Shown here one piece after another: positions 12,301 through 24,600 of a stretch of 64,000 bases of DNA. The translations under genes were made by a program, and so were the position numbers. Source of the stretch: Siderastrea siderea (taxonomy: Eukaryota; Cnidaria; Anthozoa; Scleractinia; Rhizangiidae). Each line of letters begins with the position of its first letter. The stretch's first letter is position 1. The stretch lies in the NCBI GenBank assembly GCA_964030785.1, contig OZ034967.1, positions 45,196,033 to 45,260,032 of the forward strand, given 5' to 3'. Below the pieces are notes generated by a model that worked only from the letters and a program-made list of their open reading frames with translations, was not told the DNA's origin and ran no database searches.

Positions 12301-15300
12301 TTTATGAAACATCTGGGTATTTTTTATTTTGGGGTTTTTTTTTAGTACATCACTATTATCTTAGCAGTGACTAATAGAATTTTGATGCCTTATTTATTTG
12401 TAATTTGTCATTATTTCAAGTCTGGGACAGTCTAGGTGACAGTTTTCAAGGACATAATATATGGGGTCAGGTCACATTGACAATTCCATTTGGCTTGTGT
12501 GTCATTCCTGTTTTATTGAAAAATCCTTCAAAAAATCCAAATCAGTTCAAACTGGGTTTGAAGTTGTCCTTGAGGACGCAGGGACATTAAAATGACATAG
12601 TCAAATTTTTCATTGTCACCACATGCATTGCTCATGTTACCTGTCATGTCCCAGTGTCAAAATAAAAATCAACCAATGAGAAAATCTTATTTATTCCTAG
12701 CTCCCATGTACTCTCATCATAATCATACCTAGGATTTCCTGCTTAGAAAAAAGCAAGTGTGTTGTCTCAGCCACGTCTCCTTATCAGTGCGTGTGAGGTA
12801 GCTTATCCCTGAGACCTATTCTTATGATGTGTCATCTAGTGTGTCCTGACCTCAACAGTGGATGTTGCAATCAAAGATGAATTTTTAGTATAACCCTTTT
12901 GTTTACACGTAAATTTGTCAGGCCAAGGATAAAACACAGATGACACCTCTGCATGTTGCATCAAGCCAGGGTTCACTGACTGTTGCTAAATGTCTCATCA
13001 ATGCTGGAGCAAACTTGAGAAGCTTGGATGAAGAGCAGATGACGCCTTTGCATTTTGCTTGCATGGAAGGAAGCCTTGAAGTTGCCAAGCTGCTTTTTGA
13101 AACAGGTGAGCACAAGCTACAGCCCTCTGTAAAGGAATCCAATATTTAAATGTAATTTAGCCATAGATAACTTCCAAGGGGGTCAAGCATCTACACTTGT
13201 AAAAGCTTAGGTCCTGAACAAAGTTGCAACATTTGAAGCAATTTTGTTTGAAGCACGATGCCTCTGACAGTCTATGTTGATGCACCACAGAAGTTAATTT
13301 GCTTTCTGATAAAAGATGCACATAAGCCAAGGAGGCCCACATGGCCAGAGCACACGGCCACGGACACGTCCCAGTTTCTGTGGCATGAAGCAACTGAGAG
13401 TATTGCTTCTCCCCCTGGATGGGATGCCAGTCCATCGCAGGGTTACCCCCAGCAGTATGTCAATGGTACCCATTTCATACACCTGGGTGGAGAGCGACAG
13501 TGTGAGGTGAAGTTTCTTGTCTAAGACAAACCACTCAAACCACCGACGTTCAGATATGAAGTCCAATGTGCTAACCACTACAGCACTGCACCCCCTTAAG
13601 AAAGCTCTTACAAGGTGACTGCTGCTTCACTCAGACAGAGAGGAATAGCAAAATAATGCTGTTAAGAGTTTGAGCAAAACAATTTTCACTTCTGTGGTGT
13701 ATACTATATGATTATTAATGACTTTAATTTGTTTTGTGTATACTTAAGGTGAGGATCAAGGTGGATGGTCCACTGTGTCCAAGATGGTAACAGACCAAGA
13801 TCGTGAGGAACAAACGCCGCTGCATCTTGCTGTCGAGGATGGCGATATTAACCTGGCAAAGCTCTGTCTGGACAAAGGAGCAAATGTCAATGCACACAAG
13901 GTCAACATGAGCACTCCATTACATCTGGCAGCAACAGGAGGGGACTTGGACATTGTCAAGATGTTGATTGAACATGATGCAAACATAGAAGCGAAGAATG
14001 CATCTCAGGAGACTCCATTGCATAGAGCAGCTCAGTTTAACAGGGTAGAGATAGTGGACTTTCTTCTTAGCAGGTAAATCATTGGAAAACATGAAGGACG
14101 GCACAGTGATGAGAGCGTTTAATGGCTTTCAATACTGTGGCAAACTGTTTTTGGATCACCATTATCCTTGGTGGCAAAGGTGGGTTGATGAAATTATGAA
14201 TATATGAAATTCATATATTTGAACTGCGGAATGAAGAATTAAATGTAAAGAAGATCCTCGCAGTTGTTAACACAACTTATGCAGTTGCGAAAGCCAGGCT
14301 TTCTTTTGGCAACTGCATAAGTTGCGTTAATAACTGCGAGGATCTTCTTTACATTTATTTCTTTATTCCGCAGTTCAAATATATGAATTTCATATATTCA
14401 TAATTTCATCTTCATCTTTCCCGGGTATATTACGAACCAATTTAATGACCAGCTCTCAGTTGGCTTGATAGCTCAATTGGTTAGAGTGCTGCACTGGTAT
14501 CGCAGAGGTCAAGGTTCAAATCCCGGCATTTTTTCAGGCTTTCTTTTCACAACTGCATAATTTACATTTAAGAGTGGGTTGAGTTTGTGGTTGGGTCCCA
14601 TTCTCCCTCTGAGAGTTTTTCCATGGTTCTGCAGATTTTCTCCCTTCACATGTATATGTAGGTTGACGCAATGCTGATTATACAAGAGAGGCTCTAAGGC
14701 AACAGTGTCTCAACAATTTCAGAGCTTATTGTAGCTACAACTTACTTGCTCACTTATCTTAGGGGTGCTTACATTGAGTGTCGTGACAAAGACAAGGACA
14801 CACCTCTGTTGATAGCAGCAGATAAAAATCACTTGGAGACCATCAAGAGCCTTTTAGCTCATGGTGCAGACATTGGCGCAAAGGACAGCAATGATGCCTC
14901 TCCCATATACCGAGCGGCATCTGAGGGCTGCATTGAGGCTCTTGAGGTAAGCTAAGAAATTGAAGTTTTGAGGTTGTATCCTTGGAACTGACTTTAGGCA
15001 AGTGATTTTACCCAATAGAGTGCCTGATTCACAAAGCTCTCCTTATTTAATATTTTCCTTATGTATTGCTGGAAAACAAAAGCCTATTGCTAGAAAACAA
15101 TACTTAGGTTAGGATGGCTTCATAAATCCCTCATCCAACTTTAATTACAGTGCACAGATCTGTCCTTTGGGGCATTTGCAAAACACTTCCGAGTTAAGAA
15201 TAATCTGAAAACAAAATAAGACTTGGGGCATAAAATTGGGAACTGGTGAAACACTTGGTCATGACCAAAGCTTTTGCACATGGCAAGACAAATAGAAAAC

Positions 15301-18300
15301 AAGATGGCTCCTCTAAATTAATTATCAAGTGAATATGTTATAGAGAAGACTTTTCAGTGAGGTTCAATAGCACAGTACATTGTGTTTGCTTTGGTGTTCC
15401 TGTAGTAACTACACTCATGTGTTTAGTAACTTTCCCAACCAAGTGGGGAGGGGAGGGGGGTTCTGGCCCGAGCACAACTTTATGCCATTTCTGAGTACAT
15501 TTTCAATTCAGTCAGACTCGTCAAAATTTTGAACAATACCATGAGGTTTTTTGGTGCTTGAGTCTCTCTTTGGTCGCCTTTCAGTTCCTCCTGAAGGATC
15601 GCAAAGGCAAGACTCTTGTTGAGGAATATGACAAGTATGAGAACACTCCCCTGCATGTCGCTGCCAAAAAAGGATATGTTAGAATTGTCCAAGTAAGTAG
15701 ACCTTTATTCTCTGTTACACAACTAGAAGTTATTAATGAATCATTATTTTGTGATCGTTTCCTCAATGCAGAACTACAGACAAGAAATTTGTATGATTTT
15801 GAAAAAAGCCCTTCTAGAGCTAAGTACAGTACCCCAAATGTGCTAGGGAGTTGCCTCTAAATTTTCGGAAATTATCAAAATATAATTCGGAAATTGTCAA
15901 ATTGTAATTCGGAAATCATCAAAATGTAATTCAAAATGTACATGTACTTCATTTACACTATACAATAAGTTAGCTCAACTGACACTTTCTGTAAAATCTG
16001 AGGATTTTTCTTTTAAGAACTATCTCTTGGCGGTACAGTCACGTTAGCTGTCTTTTTTATGTCGTCGTGTTGTGGGTACTGTTAGAAATTCAAAACCCTT
16101 GTAATGTGAATGCTTTACGAATCTAAGTACTCTGACGTGATTAATCTGGGAACGTTGGCCACTGTCACGTTAACAACAAATTACTCATCTAGCCAACGCT
16201 CGTGACAAATTATCCATTCTAGTGTGGGAACGGGACCAGCCTGTTTGAAAACTAATTACCCATCTCCATCAGACTTATAATCCTTTCTGTTTCTTAAGGC
16301 AGGTCATCTGTTTGAGATGATCAATCCGTCTCCAGTGGGAAAGTAGAATACGGATACATTTAGTCTTTCGTGCTGCTTTTAAGTGTAATTGGAGTAGACA
16401 ACTGAATTAGCACACCCTACAAAGTTCTTTGACAAATTTTCGCTAGCAAAAACCTTACTGGGAAAGTTAAACAACTATTCGCCTTGATTTGCAGTTTCTC
16501 CTTACGTTATTCGGGATTGATTTGTATGCTGGCTCAGAATTCGATCTGCTGTGATGTGAACATTCCCGAATTGAGTTTTTAAAGTTAAGAACCTGGGGCT
16601 GGATTCACGAAGCCCACTTAAGTTAAGATGTATCCTAAGAGTTGTTTCTTAACAATCTACATTCTTAGTTTCTTAGTTATCTACATTCCTAGTTTCTTAA
16701 CAATCTACATAGCCTATTGCTGGAATAACAATACGCCGTTGTCACAAAACAACACTTAAGATGCATCTTAACTTAGGAGGGATTCGCTAATCTTACCCCT
16801 GAAGAGCATACATGTAGTAAATTGTACGTACACTTTGTTCGTGTCTTAGTAATGTGTTAAATATTTGTTCTTAGCTTCTTCTGGACTGTGGTTGTTGTAT
16901 CGACAGTAAGAACGATGGGTCCTTAACACCACTCCACTTAGCGGCCAAATTTGGACGGAGAAGGTATGTTAAAAGTTTTAAAAATTCCGAACGTTATTGT
17001 TAACAAAAACAAAATGGAATTTAAAAAGTGCATTCGAGTCACATGCAATACATGTATATTGGCGCATAAATATTGCAACAACACTTCAAATTAAACATGT
17101 CCCGGAACCATAGATTGTCCTAAAAAAAATTACTAGTAAAACCTATTTTTAATTTAAATTCTCACTGCTGATGCGCTTTCTCTGTAGAAAAAACATTTAA
17201 GAATTGTGGTACCGGCGTTTATCGAAAGACATTAAGAACGTCAACTCTATCGACATTCTTAAACGTGAACTTACGTATGATTTTTAAATGCTTATTCTGT
17301 ACCTAGCACACTGTAGTTTTCATTTTTCTTATTTATATTGTAAATATTATGTAATGAGCGTCTTTGCGTTCCGGAGAAGTATTATTATACTTGTTGCTGT
17401 CGTTTTTGTTGTTTCTTTTCACATATCATTTATTGGTGCAAGTTGAATTAAAGTAATTTTTGCACAACCAAGTTGTACATTAGAATGTCTTGAGTATTCA
17501 GGCAGGGCTCCCTTTTGCGAAAACAGGCCTCCAGAAGATTGTTCAGTATTCACACAGGAGCCCATTCTTTGAACAAGCACTGTGTCAGTGATTTGCTACA
17601 TGGTTAAGTGAAGAATCTGTGACTGGAGAAATGATATGTCTCTTGTGCAGGACTGTGTGTGCTCTTCTGAAGAGGGACATGTCGATTATAAATGACGAAG
17701 ATGATGCGTCGAACACTCCGCTTCACCTCGCTGCATTGTCTGGAAACGATAAAGTTGCCAAGGAGCTGCTGGAAAGAGGAGCCGCTATTGATGCCAGGTC
17801 AGTGAAATATTGGGCGCTTACGTTTTCAGCGTGCAGGCCTTAAAGGATTTTCCTCGCGTTTCGTCAAAACTTCGCTGAAATTGAGATTAAATGCCTTCCC
17901 TCACACACACAATGCTCCTGGAACATCAAGAGGAAGATATCAAGTGAATTTTTGCAAGGAGAGCAAACCATAATAAGTTTTCAGTGATTTTTGCAAGATA
18001 CAAGCACAGAATTTGAAAACGTTCCCCAGACGTTCATCTTGGCCATCCGTGGTCAAAGACACTTAGTAATAGCTTCGCTGAATTAGTATGGTGTCTGAAC
18101 AAGAAAATGACCAATATTTTTAGGCTTTCATATATGTTAATGTGACCACTGGCTTTTCAGTGGGGTCAAACGCGAGCAAAATCCTCGTGATACTGCCCCT
18201 TTAAGCTCTCAGTGATCTTTTGTTCGCCTAATACCTTTTATTTCAAATTACCTTAGTTACATAGGTTATTTTTCCAGCATGACCTAAAAGCGCATTCGTC

Positions 18301-21300
18301 GATTTTCTCAATTGTACTGCAACAATGTAAACATTGTGTTAGCATTTTCTTCATTTCAAAGTAGGTAGTCTCTTAAGTGTGAAAGACACTATCCCCAGTG
18401 GACTCAGATCATGTGTGGCTTACAAATTCTTGTGTGCAGGCTGCGCTTCCTGCTATGTCGGTGAGATCACCCGACATTTTAGCACACGTGTAAGGGAACA
18501 CTTGGAAACGGACAGGGCCTCACACATTTTTAAGCACCTTGAGAGCTCAAAAGCATGTCGCTCTGCATGCTCCCTTGACAACTTTGCCATGATCAATCAG
18601 GCCTCCTCGCGGTTTACTCTTAAGACCACAGAAACGCTTCACATACTTTGGGAAAAACCAACAGTCAATGCGCAGGTCAAACACGTGACTTTATATTCTA
18701 CTGCACACTTTGTTCAAATTCACACTGAAGATGGCCCGAAAAGTTTCGGGTCTTTAGAGAAACGCACGACAGACCGAGATGCGCAGAACGTATGCGTAGT
18801 AACAAAAGGAGGCCGTTCGAGCGTTAGCCCTTCGTCAGAGCGATTCGCTCTGACGACGGGCTAACGCTCGAAACGTCAGCTTTCAATCTCTTTACGGTAG
18901 CCAAATTTACCTTATCAAATCAGTTGATAAATCCAAAATTTTGTATTTCACGTCCCCACCGACGCAGCATCACAGTTTCTTTAGAAACTAACCCCCTTTA
19001 ATATCCGTCCTTAAATATGTCGTATGCAACAGTGTTGAAGGGTGAGGAATGGAAATGTTGAATCCGTTTCGCCATTGCCTTAGTAATTCAGCTGTCATAT
19101 GGCTGCGAGTTTCATGCTAACCACGACAGATGTTCCAGTTTTGAAACTAAGATGGAACTATCCAACCCGCGGTTTTTCCCGTGCTTCACTTGATAATTTT
19201 ACAGTTGTGCGGCACTGAAATCTTATCTGAATTGGTTTGAAATCTTAGGAACTGAAAAAGTGGCAGAATGGGCGAGTAAACTGTTGCAACAAACGCCACT
19301 TGTCAGATGTACTTTATTAAATTCCTTCGCAATAAAACACTCATTTCATGATCCCAGCAGTCTGGATAAAGTTTTGACCTGAGGCTTTCGGTCGGAGTGT
19401 GGATGTATATACATGTAGTCTGAAACGTCTTTTCGCCCTAACCTGCTGAGGGGCGCAGAGACGACTTACATCGATTGTAGAGTAGATTTTACAGATCTGC
19501 CGTTCAGTTTCCGATTAAAGTAAAAACAAAAATGCAGAATCAATTTTTGTATTCAATCCGGCTTTAAATTTTGCCCAAGAAACGGAACACACCCTAAAAA
19601 GGACTTAAGCTTCCACGACGGTTGTTAAAACTACTTCTTGGTTATTCCAAAACGTTTAATTTGTATTTTTTATAAATATATTTTGACCGAACTATTCAGG
19701 AGCTGAATCCGTAGGAAAACGTTCAAGTTCAGACGGAGAAAGTAAAATTCACCGTCGTTTGCTTAGGTTCTCCAGGAAACCTTAAATCTGGTCATTTCAC
19801 GTTTTTCTTTGCAGAGAATGGCAAAGAAATGCACGAAAAGCGTGTGTAGCGCCATTATAGTGGTCATTAACTAGTTTTGTGATGATCTTGTGACGGGGGC
19901 AGTCCCGGTTTTATTTCTAATACCCTTTCCTTATACCCTATCCGATGTCTCTGTACATGTTCTGAACACTACTAAGAGTGTTTTAAAAATGCACAGGAAT
20001 GCCAACCTCTGGACACCACTAGATTGCGCAGCAGCCAAAGGCTGGGTTGAAGCCGCCACTGTCCTATTGGATGCTGACTGTCCTGTGGACCCCACTGATA
20101 AGGCCAAGGTGAGATGCAGGTGGTGGTTAAATGTCACTTTCTTATGAATGCGATTTCTTATCAACTGACTGGCCTGTTCGGTCAGACACCGCAAATTATT
20201 TTATGGACGCACCCTGGAAGCGAGCAAGAACGCACTCTTGTTGGCTTAACCATTTAATCCCCAATAGTAATCAGCATCAAATTTCTTCTCATCATGTCAG
20301 TGCATTATAACACAAAAAGGTCATGAAAATCCAAGATTTTCGTTGTTTTTTTTTTTCAGACCACCCCCCTTCACCTGGCGGCTCGTGAAGGTCACGTGGA
20401 GATGGTAAAGCTGCTTTTGTCCAGGAAGGCAAACATTACACTGACGGACAGTTCAGGACGGAACTGCCTAGACATGGCTATTGAGAAAAGCCACAAGTAA
20501 GTACGAAAGGACGCATGTCCGACCAAGTCTCCATAATTATTGGCCGGACAAAACAGAAATGTGGCCGGACGTTTTTTTTTTATTATTATTATATTATGTA
20601 ATATATCAAACACGAGAAAGAGTGTTTCATCAGGATATCCAAACCCCGAGAGGTGGGTTGAAAAAACGAGGCGCAGCCGAGTTTTTTAACCGACTTCGAG
20701 GTGTTTGGATACCTGATGAAACACTCTTTCGAGTTTTTGATATGGCTTCTCAAACCTTCCATAATTTTTGGAGAAATTCAAAGCAGAAGTTCGCAAAACT
20801 TTATGCTAATTAAGATCCAGTATCCAAACCACCGTCACGGTAGTGATTTCCTTTGTTTTCTCTTTATGAATTATTAATGAGTTTGAGAATTTTCGGTGGA
20901 AGTCTTATTTGTCCGGACGTGATGTCCAACCAACGTTAAGATTTCGTCGGACATGGGCCGACTTTAGTCAGACATTGTCCGATGACCGACAGTTGTTTGC
21001 AGCTCTGTGATGAAAATCGACGTCTGTTAGCGGTTTTAATATACTAGGTTACTTAAAGCTGACAAAAATAAAAGATCGTCAACTATTCTAGTGGACGTAC
21101 ACTGATCCATTTTCATTTCGTTACTATGTTTCACCGGATTTAATTTTACTGGTAAGAAACATGACGTACATGCATATGACTTACAAGTCAACTTTTAGAG
21201 GGCCCTTGAAAACGACTTTGGTGAACACGAAAACTTTGTTCCCAGGTTCCTCTCTCTTTATCTTGAAAACTAGGTTGGTGAAGATGCGTTCTATGTTCTG

Positions 21301-21646
21301 ATGAATGCTTTTGGGGTGAAAATGGATGGTGCGACTTTTGTCCACGATTTTCGCGTGCGACTTCTGTGGGGTGCACTGCTCGGCCCCTAAAACTACTTAG
21401 ATCAGGCGTGAACGCAAACTGCAATGAACTACAGTGAATAAACACGACCAGCTGCCAAAAAAGAACGCACGCGTTACAAAATTAATCGAGGAAACATTCT
21501 TAGGTCACAAGCAGTTTTGCTTGACAGAAAATGTCAGGCAAAACTGCATTTGAATGAAAAGCTCGATCTCTTCATTGCCGAAGAGTTAGTCAGACCTATT
21601 TGAGGGAGTAATAATGTAAGTGTAAGGAAACTTTCTAAATTTACTA

Positions 21647-21678
<32 letters not shown>

Positions 21679-24600
21679 ATGGTTGTAATGATAATTCGTG
21701 AGACCTATGGAATGTTTTGACCGCTAATAGTTTAAACATTTAAAAAACACACCTTAAAAATGTTACTGCGATTTATTGAAAATCGAACAGTTTAGTTGTT
21801 TGAAATTTACCTATTTAGTGTGCTACACTATGTAGATGATAGCGTATTTATTTGCTTGTCGCAGGTAGCCCCAAAGTCGAAAGATATTTAGGAAAAACTG
21901 TTTTTCACCATATTTCAATACCGTTGCTATGGAAACGCTGATTAGTATAAAAAGAGCATCATCCAAATCTTTCATCCAAGCCTTAACATCTGGTATGAAA
22001 TTCGGATTTATTGATCTAATGTAAGATTAGGTATAAGCGCATTCAAAAATGGAAGTGTGACCCTAAAAAACTATTTGGAACCACCTTAAGGTGGTACATA
22101 TGGCTGAGGGTCCAAAAACGTTTTTCTTGTTATTTCGCTTTTTTCGGTAGTTTATGTATTGCTTTGTTGTAATTTACAAAATAACAAGGGACTAGTTATG
22201 TTTGGAATTTAAAAAATGTGGATAAAATATTTTTAAAAGACTCCGTTTAGAACGCATTTTAGCCCTATGTGCCACCTTAAATAAACTTAAAGTTAAGTTA
22301 GGTTCATGATCAACTGGCCTCTTTTCTCTCGTTACCAGGGAAGTGGCGTTTGTGATTATTCAGCACCAAGACTGGAGACAAGCCATGCGCAATAAAACCA
22401 AAGAAGGCAACGCTATTAGCACGCCAATGAGAAAGCTGATCAAAAAACTGCCTGGTGAGTGGAACACTGTTAGTTTTCGCGCTGTAAACTGGTTTTCTTG
22501 GTTACTGGTGCTATGCTAAAGCAAGTTTTCTCACACAAGAAATAATCGCCGTGTACGGAAAAGACAGGCCCAACGGGTGAAAATACGCGCTCATTAGTCC
22601 ATTTGCCATAACTACTCACTTTTCAGGACTTCATGTACAAGGGCATATTGCATGGCATATTACAGCGACACAGGGAAGAACTTTTCGAAAACATTCCTTT
22701 AAATGGCCACATTTAGAATTTCTACATTTCGAATTTCCGTCAGGCACATGAATCAACGTTTGACTTTAGGGGCTAAATTTTAACTTCCCATTTCACCTTG
22801 TGTTGCAGAGGTTGCAGAGAAAGTATTTAACCGATGCGTCAAGTCCAATGGGTACCCTGTGGACCATCCACAGTACGCCATCACTCTTAGCTACGAGTTC
22901 CTAGATGACGTCAGCCTTGAGTGGGCAGGATTTGTGACGTCAGAAGCATCTGATCACGAGGAAAGTGGCTTGGATGCGGTGATGTACAAAATCAAGTCCG
23001 CTTTACCTGAGAACGCTAGCAAACAAGTGGAAATAAAGAGTAATCATCCGCTAATGCTTATGGTAAGCAGCTTTCTCAATAACAGGATCGCCACAGATCA
23101 GGAAATGGTCAGGGAAAGAAAAATTCTTGAAGGTCAGAGAATTTTATTGTGAGTCGGGAAAACTGAAATTTTGACAGCATATATTTTCTCCGTGTCAAAG
23201 GCTTAAGAAAAATTTCAGGTCACGGTCCTCTCGGAGAAGTTTTTTTTTTTTGCTGAATGAATATTGCATACGGTCATACTAATAGCTCCAACGCAGCCGT
23301 TATTTGAGCAGTCACGCAACGCTCTTCCCGTTGCGTGATGACTCAAATAACGGCTGCGTGGGGGACTATCATACTTAGTGATAACCGGGTATCTGTGACT
23401 TGGTTTTCTTCTGGTTTCTGTAAGATCAACCAACAGAGATTATTTATTACCCAACCTCCTCTTCCTGGATGGGATGCTAGTCCATTGAAGGGCTATCCGC
23501 CAGAAGTTTAAAGGTCTTGCAAACGATGTGCCGAAACCAGAGTCTTGACGCCTGTGAAAAGTTTCTGGTGTAACTCATTTATACACCTGGCAAGGCAACG
23601 TGTAGAGAGGGTAATATGGTGACAGAGATCAGGATTGGACTAATGGCTTTGGGACTTGCTGATTGTGCCTCGTACTGCTTATAAGCCTTAACAGTGACAA
23701 AAACGGATTTTCTCTTTACATCATCAGACCTGTTCAAACATTCATGTGATGAGAATATAGAAAGTGGTTACCAAGAAGATATCTTGATATCAAACTGAAT
23801 ATTTCATCTTTCTTATTTCTTTCCGAGCTTAACATTTACCATCTTTCTTTCTTCATTATCACACACGATGCTTTCGACATTGCTGATCCTAGCAGTATGC
23901 AGGGCGCGTGGCCTAGCTCAGTGGCTAGAGCGCCCAACCGGTGTACGGGAGGTCATGGGTTCGATTCCCGTCTGGGACTCAGATTTTTTCTTTGTCCCAC
24001 GCTCGTGACAAACTGAATATTTCATCTTTCTTAAGACAAATGCTCCTTACTAGATTCCTAAGAAATGTATGGAGACAGCACGGAACATATGTATTTTCAT
24101 AACAGGGCTTAAAGAGTTAATCTTCCGTTAAAAATTCCTTTATGAGCAAGTTCATCTGTAATTTCTTTATAAGGAATACCCACTTCTTTGACTGTTGAAA
24201 TTGCAGTGCGATCTCTGCAAGCTTGCAAATAATACACTGAAGCACAAGTGTTATCTCCAAAATATTGGGAAAGCGTGTCATAAACAACCAACTAAAGCAC
24301 GTGCTTAATAAACCTCAGAGTGTAGGCGCTCTGCTATGAAACTATTCTTAACTCCCGTAGAACAGCTTTTTGTCTTTCTTGACGATTTAAGTTATCGAAA
24401 TTCTGCCTCCAGTCAAGCCACCCTCCTCTTCGGGACCTCTAATTTCGACGCACCCAGTTATCATGTACCTCTATTGTTTTCTGGGCTAGGGTCAAACTCT
24501 TCTCAACCAATCTTGTGAGTCTTCTGTTGTATGTTTATTTTAGGTCACTAAAGAGCGCGTTAAGTTACTCAGTCATCCTCTTGTCACGTATCTTCTTCGC

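Noticed and set aside
14461..14527. tRNA gene with a GGT anticodon-like loop
   Set aside because: The T stem is mismatched and the acceptor stem is missing; it belongs to a dispersed element.
18706..18864. Extension of the GIY-YIG frame to its stop
   Set aside because: Beyond about 18705 the sequence is the element's noncoding tail, shared with copies that have no coding part.
23909..23982. tRNA gene
   Set aside because: A and B boxes are good, but the anticodon and acceptor stems do not pair; direct repeats show it is a SINE.
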